Position numbers and translations under genes: made by a program. A DNA stretch of 64,000 bases from Bradyrhizobium sp. CB82 (GTDB lineage: Bacteria > Pseudomonadota > Alphaproteobacteria > Rhizobiales > Xanthobacteraceae). This document shows, piece by piece, positions 57,241 through 64,000 of the stretch (position 1 is the first letter of the stretch; each line of letters starts with the position of its first letter). Under the pieces are notes generated by a model that made no database searches, had not been told where the DNA came from, and worked only from the letters and a program-made list of their open reading frames with translations. The DNA lies in NCBI RefSeq assembly GCF_029714405.1, contig NZ_CP121651.1, positions 62,001 through 126,000 of the forward strand, read 5' to 3'.

Positions 57241-57322
57241 TGAGGAAGAACTGGCGATCATAAGATTATGCGCAATCGCGCTCGCGTATGCCCGAAAGAG
57301 CACACAGGATTGCAGTCGTGTT

Positions 57323-57577
57323 TCATTGAGCCGGCCTGCGTGGAAGTGCGCCGGAAATAGCAGTAGTCTCGCAGTTTGTACTGCAAGCGGAACGGTGCCC
57401 TTCGTGGAGAATCTCCGATGGCAAACGGGTTGAGCTGACGGGACCAATATTGAGGTGTACGGAGGGACGGGCAATGGTCCGCTGTGAGGGAGAGCGTTGC
57501 GGCTCCACGCGAACCATTCTCAACGCCCAGCGGCGCTCGAACCTTCGCTGAAAGTGCAATGGATAGATGATACTCAC
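57323..57577 (-). CDS. Small protein YPLHFQRRFERRW (84 aa), probably altered tail
   Basis: GTG start at 57577 behind leader L9, reading MSIIYPLHFQRRFERRWALR and VEPQRSPSQRT, then a tail that looks frameshifted (related Bradyrhizobium proteins, as I recall, continue into a cysteine-pair region). Ribosome site GGAGGGAGC. Function unknown. Confidence 0.5.
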   Translation of the reverse strand: MSIIYPLHFQRRFERRWALRMVRVEPQRSPSQRTIARPSVHLNIGPVSSTRLPSEILHEGHRSACSTNCETTAISGALPRRPAQ

Positions 57578-57655
57578 GGGCTCCCTCCAGTCTGGATGGC
57601 GGGAGCGCGGTACGGTCTCTCAGTCACTGAAGCCATTTACGATCAGTGATTTCTA
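57578..57655 (-). promoter_or_regulatory. Structured 5' leader, copy L9 (covariant P1)
   Basis: P1 pairs TCACTGA with TCAGTGA (plus-strand 57643-57649 and 57624-57630), where other copies have TCACCG/CGGTGA: a compensatory C-G to T-A change. P2: GCTCCC with GGGAGC (57601-57606 and 57580-57585). Confidence 0.75.
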
Positions 57656-57703
57656 TAAGATAGTGCTTGCGCAGTCTGATTGATAGGTCTGTTCTCAGAA
57701 GTT

Positions 57704-58015
57704 TCATGCCGCATACCGGGGATAATGTTGATGAACTGCGTCAAGCGCGCCGGCCGGCAGCTCGGCGCGTCGTCTATCGCCTTTTTTGAAATCGATGCTG
57801 CGCAGGATGATGCCTGGGGGCGTTCCCTCGAACTCGCTCGCCGGATTGCCGACGGCACACGTTTCGATGCGATCGCGCAGACGCGTGAACTGCTCCTCGC
57901 GCTGGCCAGGCTTTGAGGCGGCCAGCGCTCGATCTTCCAGCGCATCCATCGCGGTGGTCGAGATCGCGCAGGCAACTTCCCTTTCACCATCAAGCATCGA
58001 GAACAGGATGACCAT
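57704..58015 (-). CDS. DUF1488-like hypothetical protein (103 aa)
   Basis: MVILFSMLDGEREVACAIST, TAMDALEDRALAASKPGQRE, EQFTRLRDRIETCA, TPPGIILRSIDFKKGDRR. The order of a short beta start, AMDAL helix, R(D)RIE helix and GIxLRSxDF strand resembles DUF1488-type proteins and small Bradyrhizobium relatives. The last 20 residues look non-native. No clear ribosome site at ATG 58015. Confidence 0.55.
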   Translation of the reverse strand: MVILFSMLDGEREVACAISTTAMDALEDRALAASKPGQREEQFTRLRDRIETCAVGNPASEFEGTPPGIILRSIDFKKGDRRRAELPAGALDAVHQHYPRYAA

Positions 58016-58373
58016 CCTGTTGTATTCGTAGCTTATGAGCAGCCGCGCATGAGCGTCATCTGAGCTACTCCCTGTAATCGGCGCAGTGATCAGCCTCAGC
58101 CCTGCTAGGTGAGCCGAGCAAATCCCAGGGAATGGCGGAGACAACATCGGGATGCTTTGTGTCTTCTGGCATTAGTCCTGCGACATACTTTGTACGAAGC
58201 GCACCTTGGCAGCCCTTCTGCGCAGCCCCGGCAACAGCATGCGCCTCTTCGCAATAGCGATCCCTTTCTCAGCCGGCGCAAACAAAAGCGCACGCATCCT
58301 CTTCTGCGCTCTTGCTCCGGCACCAGGCGCTTTATCGGCTCGCTATTCCCGGAGCATCGGCGTAGGGTCGGCG

Positions 58374-58443
58374 ATCACCGAGTTTTCCATGGCATCCGCC
58401 GGTGACTGAGGGCCGCGCGCTCCCGCCGCTGAGAGCAGGAGCA
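58374..58443 (+). promoter_or_regulatory. Structured 5' leader, copy L10 (only plus-strand copy)
   Basis: P1: TCACCG (58375-58380) with CGGTGA (58400-58405). P2: GCTCC (58419-58423) with GGAGC (58438-58442), followed by the TTG start at 58449. The conserved linker CCGGTGACTGAGGGCCG is present. Confidence 0.7.
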
Positions 58444-58448
58444 TTGTC

Positions 58449-58808
58449 TTGCGACAGTTTCGCCTGGCCGAGTGGATCGCGCCACCCGTCATCGTACCGC
58501 TCGCTCTTCACGGTACCCGCCAAAATCTCGGCCGCGCCACGGCAGCGGCCGCGTTGAGGAAGGCCAGGCAGCTTCTGCAAGAGGGGTACATCGACGTAAG
58601 GATCTGCACGCCGCGCGGGCAGATCCTGTTGCCGGATGAATTCAATCAGCTCGAGAACCAGAAGGAGACCGACGTGGCTAACGGGGAGCGACGGGGCATT
58701 AGGGAAGCCAAGAAGCCAAAGAAGGAGAAAGTCAAAATTATCGCCGCGGCGCCAAGCCAGAAAGCAGCAGCTTGGCAGCCGAGCCTGGCTCCAGGCAAGA
58801 GGAAATAA
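58449..58808 (+). CDS. Fused micro-membrane unit (119 aa)
   Basis: A TTG start gives MRQFRLAEWIAPPVIVPLAL (EWxxPP micro-protein start), running in frame into RKARQLLQEGYIDVRICTPR (middle protein) and, after a GAAGGAGACCGAC ribosome site with GTG at 58674, VANGERRGIREAKKPKKEKV (lysine-rich protein). It is thus the 48.6-49.0 kb unit with its three parts joined by deletions. The last part may be translated separately from 58674. Confidence 0.65.
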   Translation: MRQFRLAEWIAPPVIVPLALHGTRQNLGRATAAAALRKARQLLQEGYIDVRICTPRGQILLPDEFNQLENQKETDVANGERRGIREAKKPKKEKVKIIAAAPSQKAAAWQPSLAPGKRK

Positions 58809-59976
58809 GGGCAACGGGCACGGGCGCCCTGACTGGGCAGCCGGCTCGGAATGTAAACCGGCCCGCTCCTGAGCCCGAGAACAGGTAGGATCGATACGTG
58901 TAGCGGACGCATATCTGCCTTCGCCGCGTCTCGGCGGTTGGCATCGGCACGGGAATAGAAACCAATCCAGTGTTCAATCCATATTAGGCACGGACGAAAA
59001 CCGCCTTCACGAAGTCCACCTCGTTCGCGCACGGATGATCGCGAATGGCGGCTTTGCCTCGCAGCAACGCCCCGTGAGGAGGCTGTAGGCTGCGTCCTTG
59101 ATGTAAATCCGGAAAGGCGGACCGCGAAGTTGAACCTCAAGGACGCGACCATCCTCAACATGAAACCCATGAGAGAGGTGAGTTGTTAATACTGAGTGCT
59201 GTCGTCATATGCTCAACTCGCGATGACCTCCACTTAAGTGGAAGCCGGTATCTCTACGAGAGAGCCGATTAGCCGCAGTAGAGCCTTGTGCTCGGCTCCT
59301 TTTCGGCTCAGATCGCAGAAACTCGCCGAGCTCAATCGCGGCAAGATGGCGCTCTTTCCGACAAATGGGACACGATCGGTGCCGAAATGGCCGCGATCAC
59401 CTTGTCGTCCAAGCGTCTGCTGCCGGTTGCACGCGTGAGCCGGGTCGACCAGGGCCAGTCGGAGAAGCATGGACAGGGCCACTCGAGATCAGGTGCGACG
59501 CCTGCAACCGCATGGGTTTTCCTCTGCTGAAGAAGCCCGAATCTCTGCGCGCTGCTCCAAGTGCGACGGCAAGGATACCGAAGTCCTAACCGTCCGTCAG
59601 TGCGGGTTTGACGTGCTCAAGGACCACCGTTCGCCATCAGGGATGACGCGCAACCTTTTCTCAGCAGCCGACCACAAACGAGGAGCGCGCACGGCGATTT
59701 CGTGCCAGGCTTGGACGACGTGGTGGTCAGGGACCGCAAGTCGTCCCGCCCATCGCAAGGAAAGCTGTCGAGCCGAACGTCGACCTTGCGATTGCAACGG
59801 CCGTTCAGGCACTGGATGTTGCAGGAGACGTGGCCGTCGGGCCATTCAGCAGGACTGCGGGGCGGATAGTGGCCGGCCCACCTTGTGTATCGACGTTTGA
59901 CTGCTCGCGATACCCTGTGCGTGGTAGGCGGTTTACGTTGTCGGGCCTTTACTCGATTTGATCAGGTGGGCCGAAA
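58809..59976. other. Decayed region, no intact gene
   Basis: About 1.17 kb. Minus strand 59014-59180 encodes HGFHVEDGRVLEVQLRGPPF and RIYIKDAAYSLLTG, a protein-like relic without start. Plus strand around 59500-59600 has RCDACNRMG and RCSKCDGKDTEVLTV in two frames, a broken zinc-ribbon gene. Other frames are not convincing. Confidence 0.5.
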
Positions 59977-60191
59977 ATGAAAATGGCTACACGCTTGTGT
60001 TTCGCGAACTGCTTTTCTCTCTTTTGCGTTGTCGCGTCGTCCCCGAACCCCGGAGAATTACTGTCCGTGTCTCTACCCCGAAATTTTCTCCGCGAAGGTT
60101 GCTTATCAGGCAGACCGCATCAAACGAGTGATGCTAAGAGCTCAGCTGGCGACAGGCTTACGGACTGCCGTATGAGTAGGCCTATTTTAGA

Positions 60192-60246
60192 CCCCGCCCC
60201 CTAATTCGGAGCGTCCGTTCTTCCCATGACTTGGGGCGGGGTTTCT
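60192..60246 (+). terminator. Terminator-like hairpin
   Basis: CCCCGCCCC (60192-60200) pairs with GGGGCGGGG (60233-60241), then TTTCTTCC. The loop of about 32 bases is long. The short frame ending inside it (59977-60204) is not convincing. Confidence 0.5.
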
Positions 60247-60394
60247 TCCATCGGGGGGACCACCGCACTTAACAGTGATTGCGTAAACAGAATTGGCGCC
60301 GCTAGAGAGCAGACATATTGCGTCGCCGATTTGGAACTAAGGTGATTACCTGAATTCGTGGTGGGAATATCTCTAATCCAAGTGGGTGTTCATC

Positions 60395-60739
60395 ATGAAA
60401 AATCTGTTCTTGATCGCAACCGTCATCGCCTCCGTAGCAAGCGCAACGACCCATCAAGTTAGCGCGTGCACTCTACGCTTTCCGGCCTTTGAAGTGACTG
60501 GCTTCCCGATCTCGCGGCACCAAGTAGCAGTGCTGGGAGCGGGCCAAGTTGAGGAGAGTTCAGCTCCGCCAGAGCTAACCTTGGCTGGAATGCCCGCTTC
60601 TCCAGCTCAGACCGAGATTCTGAGACCGCGCCCAAAACCACGGATAGTTGCGGCATCGGCGGATCCTAGCCAACTCACCGTAGGCATAGCGCGGCCGCGC
60701 TTGCAGCGGAGCGCCGGAGAGGTGTGTGACTCTGACTGA
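60395..60739 (+). CDS. Secreted hypothetical protein (114 aa)
   Basis: MKNLFLIATVIASVASATTH is a signal peptide ending near QVSA; the mature protein begins CTLRFPAFEVTGFPISRHQV and is rich in proline and alanine, with no known domain. Start at MKNLF rather than the in-frame ATG at 60386. Followed by a strong terminator at 60770, so a single-gene transcript. Confidence 0.6.
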   Translation: MKNLFLIATVIASVASATTHQVSACTLRFPAFEVTGFPISRHQVAVLGAGQVEESSAPPELTLAGMPASPAQTEILRPRPKPRIVAASADPSQLTVGIARPRLQRSAGEVCDSD

Positions 60740-60769
60740 GATTGGCAGACCAAGTGCGCCACCTTGCGC

Positions 60770-60799
60770 TACCCGCCTTCGGGCGGGTTTCTTTTTTTT
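60770..60799 (+). terminator. Strong rho-independent terminator
   Basis: ACCCGCC TTCG GGCGGGT stem with a stable UUCG tetraloop, followed by TTCTTTTTTTT. It ends the 60395-60739 gene. Confidence 0.9.
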
Positions 60800-61112
60800 G
60801 CCCCTTACGATGCGAGCTACTGCGGTGTGGAAAGGCAGACTGAGAACGTGGTGCCGTTCGAGCCCTCCGCTACGGGCCGAGATGCGGGATGTCAAGCATT
60901 GCTCCCTGGTTTCGGTATCAACAGAATAGCCAAGATGTCCGCCATAGACAATCGCGCGCATTTGCAGCGGAAGCCGCTGCTACAAGGATCGTAGAGCCAG
61001 CGTCGTTCGTATGTCGGTGTTGTTTCCCATATGGCCAGCCGCGGTGTTGGCGGTCTCCTTTAATTTCATCTGGAGTACTGGGAACGATCGGCCCAGCCGT
61101 GCTTTGCACTTA

Positions 61113-61283
61113 ATGGCCTATCGAACGGTCCCCGACTATCGACGCCTGCAGCTAGTATGTGAACGACAGGCCATCGTTGCTAGTAATGAAGAAGCGCGCA
61201 GGGCGTTCGAGAATCTAGGCGAGGAATACCGTAAGATGGCTGAGTTCTTAGAGCAGAAACTACAAGAACAACAAAAACACTGA
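61113..61283 (+). CDS. Small helical protein (56 aa)
   Basis: MAYRTVPDYRRLQLVCERQA, EEARRAFENLGEEYRKMAEF and LEQKLQEQQKH: a two-helix small protein of a type common in Bradyrhizobium. The start at 61113 is chosen over the in-frame 61011, which adds a hydrophobic but atypical lead. Convergent with the gene disrupted by IS256. The 60800-61112 stretch holds no other gene. Confidence 0.65.
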   Translation: MAYRTVPDYRRLQLVCERQAIVASNEEARRAFENLGEEYRKMAEFLEQKLQEQQKH

Positions 61284-61530
61284 GGCCGCCTCAGTTGGCG
61301 GCCCCTGTCTTCAAGAGCCGCGCATAGGTCCCGCTCTCGTGCAGCTCGAACCAGCCTCGTTCGATGGCGTGCTTGATCCCTCGCCAAACTCGGCCCCGCT
61401 GGCTTTCACCTTGCTGTAGATCGGCTTACCCTTAGCATCCCTGACGACCTCGCCCTTAGTATCACGTTCAAACTTGTAGCGGCGGCCGCCAAGCTCCTTT
61501 GAACTGACATAGGCCGCGCCGGTCTCGGCG

Positions 61531-62959
61531 GGGGATGTCCCGATCGCTGTTGAACTACGTCGGGCCGACGTTGCCGGAATGAATGTTACGCGGCCCTCGT
61601 GACGTGGGCAACGGGGTTGATCGTCATGCGATTGTGGCGAGCTTGAAGGGCCGCACGCAAAACCGACAATTGCTTATGCGCCTTCAATCGTCGGAAGCCC
61701 TTGTTGGCCTCGATCATGCCGGCCGCGACCCATCGCAAGGCCATGCCGGCATCCCGCCAGCGTTTGATGTTGCGCGTGACGCGGCGAATGGTGCCCATCA
61801 TGTTCTCGGCGATGTTGGTACAAGCGAGCGATCGACGAAGCTCCTTCGGCAGCTTCAACCGGACGACAGTCAGGATTTCGTCGAGGCCTTCGAGGATGCT
61901 GGCCGCTACGCCGGGCCATTGCTGGTCGAGTCGACGCGCGAGATTGCGGATCAATTTTTCAGCCTTGTCGGCGTCATCGAGCTCCCAGGCCTGGCGCAGC
62001 ACCCGACGGGTGGCCGCATGATGCTCTTTCGGCAGGCGTTCCATGATGTTGCGCGCCTTGTGGATCTGGCAGCGCTGGATCGCAGCGGCCGAACCGAAGG
62101 TGCGGCGGATCGCCTTCGACAACGCCTTCGCGCCGTCGGCGATGAACAGTCTTGGCACCGTCGGGTCGAGCCCGCGCGAGACCAGGTTGTCCAGCAGGGC
62201 CTGAACCGTTGCGGCGTTCTCGGTCGCCCCTTCCACCAGCGCCAGCGGATGCTTGTTGCCTTCGCCGTCAACCCCGATCGCGGCCACCAGCACGAGATCG
62301 TCGCCGAGATGCAGCCCGTCGATTTGGACCACCAGAAGGTCGAGCGCGGACAGATCGGCAGCCATGAAGTCGGCCAGCCGCGCCGCCGACAGCGCTACGA
62401 ACCTCCGCGAGGCCGCCGACTTCGAAACCCCCGATCCGGGCGGTGCCGGCACGTCACCCTCGGGCAGCCGGACAGCGCGGCCGAACCGGCGCGTCGACAC
62501 ATTGATCAGCATCAGGTTCATCGCCCAGCGACCGAGCCAGTCCTCCTCCGCCGCCGTTTCCCAGCTCGGGATCGTGACCTCGCGGCCGTCCACGCCCCGG
62601 ACCCGCGGGCGCTCGACCTCGATCTTGCCGCCGTGGAAGCCGATCCGTCCCCGCGTTCGGCCCCAACGGTGCGCCCGCCGCGCCGCGTCGCGACCGTGGC
62701 GCGGCCCGCAGGCCGCCGTGACATCCGCCTCCATCATCGTGCCGAGCGCCTCGATCCCTGCCGCAAGGCAGAACCGATCGAAGCTCGCCCGCACTTCTGC
62801 AAACGCTTCGTCCACAGCCCCGGTCGCCGGCCAACCAGCCGGTGTGATATCTCTCGTCATGGCGTTGCTCTCCTTTGTGGAATCAGCACCCCGAGCCTAC
62901 CGGCTCAAGGTGGGCAACGCCGACCTCTTCAGAAATTCAACAGAACCCGGGACATCCCC
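61531..62959 (-). mobile_element. Complete IS256-family element
   Basis: 1429 bp. Ends GGGGATGTCCCG at 61531 and the complement of the same at 62959, with the inner CTGTTGAA also shared. An 8-bp duplication TCTCGGCG is at 61523-61530 and 62960-62967. Intact transposase inside, so a recent and possibly active insertion. Confidence 0.93.
61586..62860 (-). CDS. IS256-family transposase (424 aa)
   Basis: Mutator-type DDE transposase. Catalytic regions: LLVVQIDGLHLGDD (first Asp), VPRLFIADGAKAL (second Asp) and CTNIAENMMGTIRR (Glu). Also CQIHKARNIMERLPK, the CxxH signature of the family. Full length and uninterrupted; ATG 62860 near the element end has AAAGGAGAGCAACGCC before it. Confidence 0.95.
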   Translation of the reverse strand: MTRDITPAGWPATGAVDEAFAEVRASFDRFCLAAGIEALGTMMEADVTAACGPRHGRDAARRAHRWGRTRGRIGFHGGKIEVERPRVRGVDGREVTIPSWETAAEEDWLGRWAMNLMLINVSTRRFGRAVRLPEGDVPAPPGSGVSKSAASRRFVALSAARLADFMAADLSALDLLVVQIDGLHLGDDLVLVAAIGVDGEGNKHPLALVEGATENAATVQALLDNLVSRGLDPTVPRLFIADGAKALSKAIRRTFGSAAAIQRCQIHKARNIMERLPKEHHAATRRVLRQAWELDDADKAEKLIRNLARRLDQQWPGVAASILEGLDEILTVVRLKLPKELRRSLACTNIAENMMGTIRRVTRNIKRWRDAGMALRWVAAGMIEANKGFRRLKAHKQLSVLRAALQARHNRMTINPVAHVTRAA

Positions 62960-62967
62960 TCTCGGCG

Positions 62968-63424
62968 CTCGTGACCCACATGTATGGTCCGGCCGCGCGT
63001 TGCAAGAAGATTTCGACGATCCGGTAGATGCGGTCTTGCATCAATGTATCCGGCCTCTGAGTGGAGCGTGTGGTGCTCCGGGCCATCATGGATATCAGCG
63101 CGCATGCGATCTCATTACCGGACAGGCCTCGACCGGGCCATTTGGGTCACCAGTGTTCGCATGCGCCGGGAAGACCGATCCTCCATCGTCGTCTCATCCC
63201 TCTCGCAGACCTCGGCGGGTAAGAGGTAGTGGTTACATCAACGATCTCCTCCTCGCTTCGCGCTGTTCCTTTGTTCGTGCCTAGCGGTCGTTCCTTCGTC
63301 CCGGCCTGCGCGCGCAGACGCGCCGCGCGCAAGGGGACCGTCAAGGCCGGCCGTCGTGGCTGTCCTGACGTCTTGCTCGACCGTGCCAGGCCGCGCCTTG
63401 ACGGTCCCGAGCACGGCGCGAGGA
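62968..63424. other. Flank of IS256 and end of IS110 element
   Basis: The part up to 63089 belongs to the disrupted small gene. The remainder, including the GC-rich 63290-63420, lies between it and the IS110 transposase and holds no gene that I can support. Confidence 0.45.
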
Positions 63425-64000
63425 TCAAGCAGGTCGGGACGCTGTCTCCTCCGTGTTGACGCACTCGAAGGCGCGTCCCTTGTTGAGAACCGCCCAGGCG
63501 ATCCGGGCGAGCTTGTTGGCGAGCGCAATCGCCAGCACGTTGTGGTGCAACCGCCTCTTGGCGGCTTCGATCCAGGATTTGAGCCCATAACGTTCCCAGT
63601 CCTTTATCCTGACCAGCACAACCCATGCCGCCTGTACAAACAGAACGCGCAGGTAGCGATTGCCGCGCCTTGATATCTTGCCGAGGATTGTGCGGTCGCC
63701 GGTCGATATCTGCTTCGGCACCAGTCCAAGCCAGGCGCCGAAGTCGCGGCCTTTCGAGAACACGTCTCCGGTGCCGATCGCGGCCACCATGGCGCTCGAG
63801 ATAAGCGGGCCAATGCCGGGCACTGTCATCAGTCGCTCGCAGGCCGTATCTTGACGGGCCAGCGTTTCGATCTCGCCAGATAGCCCCTCGATACGCGCAT
63901 CCAGCCGGCGCCAGTCGCCCGCCAGATCCTCGATGATGCGCAACATGCGAGGCAAGAGCACATCGGTGCGCGTCGCGAGGATGCCCGGCAACTCGGACCG
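63425..64000 (-). CDS. IS110-family transposase, C-terminal part (runs off the window)
   Basis: At least 190 aa, open to the right edge. The Transposase_20 domain is present: CERLMTVPGIGPLISSAMVA, RDFGAWLGLVPKQISTGDRT and KISRRGNRYLRVLFVQAAW. These are the C-terminal serine-containing and DNA-contacting parts of the IS110/IS1111 DEDD enzymes. The N-terminal DEDD domain lies outside the window. Stop at 63425. Confidence 0.9.
   Translation of the reverse strand, partial: RSELPGILATRTDVLLPRMLRIIEDLAGDWRRLDARIEGLSGEIETLARQDTACERLMTVPGIGPLISSAMVAAIGTGDVFSKGRDFGAWLGLVPKQISTGDRTILGKISRRGNRYLRVLFVQAAWVVLVRIKDWERYGLKSWIEAAKRRLHHNVLAIALANKLARIAWAVLNKGRAFECVNTEETASRPA

Larger units (their letters stand above)
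61291..63089 (-). pseudogene. Small gene (about 125 aa) disrupted by IS256
   Basis: Joining the flanks of the IS256 element restores an open minus-strand frame: MMARSTTRSTQRPDTLMQDR, RAAGPYMWVTSAETGAAYVS, ELGGRRYKFERDTKGEVVRD, AKGKPIYSKVKASGAEFG, then, after a one-base loss near 61385, KHAIERGWFELHESGTYARL and a stop at 61291. Insertion is exactly at the 8-bp TCTCGGCG duplication. A winged-helix-like end is possible; family unknown. Confidence 0.65.

Noticed and set aside
59977..60204. 75-aa frame with a hydrophobic start resembling a signal peptide
   Set aside because: It runs into a terminator hairpin, has irregular composition after residue 25, and no family resemblance.
61583..62974. 463-aa open frame on the plus strand
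   Set aside because: It is the antisense of the intact IS256 transposase; its His/Arg/Pro-rich composition is typical of a shadow frame in GC-rich DNA.

Overview
The window reads as a high-GC alphaproteobacterial chromosome of the Bradyrhizobium type. This rests on the many small proteins that I associate with that genus, on codon use, and on several families typical of it (DUF1488, DUF6894, 4-fold beta flower, cytochrome P460, multiple groEL). It looks like an accessory or genomic-island stretch: at least seven insertion-sequence families, a group II intron, a phage/ICE-like block, and a very high load of truncated or frameshifted genes. I saw no nif, nod or fix structural genes, no CRISPR array, and no rRNA or tRNA gene.

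Layout. 1-2.6 kb: two small unknown genes, a frameshifted saccharopine dehydrogenase/enoyl reductase-like gene and an IS91 remnant. 2.7-9.4 kb is the best preserved segment: a membrane cytochrome b fused to a heme-binding domain, a 2Fe-2S/flavin reductase, a PstS-like periplasmic protein, and a GGDEF-EAL c-di-GMP protein. 9.4-13.4 kb: relics of an aspartase-like gene and soxB, an SDR dehydrogenase, and a complete IS1380 element with a CTAG duplication. 13.7-23.9 kb: an integrative-element block with AbiE-type toxin-antitoxin genes and a dyad operator, a large serine recombinase, a Toprim primase-like protein, a helicase-like ATPase and a terminase-small-like relic. 24-28.9 kb: a decayed IS5-like element, phage-type DUF5681 genes, small genes and IS66 relics. 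29-37.4 kb: decayed NTF2-like, cytochrome P460 and Crp/Fnr genes, plus a groEL split into two complementary halves on opposite strands about 5 kb apart. 38.4-41.3 kb: an IS630 element interrupted by a group II intron. 41.3-46.5 kb: phage-type paralogues, a response regulator, an IS21 element and an ABC-binding-protein stub. 46.9-61.3 kb: mostly short genes in small cassettes, with CspA, a transglutaminase and a zinc metallopeptidase. 61.3-64 kb: IS256 inserted in a small gene, then the 3' part of an IS110 transposase.

The main unexplained signal is a repeated RNA-like leader, ten copies plus one weak relic. It has two short helices: TCACCG/CGGTGA, then GCTCC/GGAGC. In most copies the 3' strand of the second helix is, or overlaps, the ribosome-binding site of a small gene. 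One copy (57.6 kb) keeps the first helix through a compensatory C-G to T-A change, and an IS21 has landed in the first loop of another. The downstream genes differ: a micro-membrane-protein operon, a charged-helix family ending in a PGLRPP motif, a zinc ribbon and others. The element therefore behaves like a portable translational control module, and an RNA thermometer of the ROSE kind known in Bradyrhizobium is a reasonable hypothesis. Several of these small genes recur as paralogous cassettes, for example an overlapping two-gene unit present three times.
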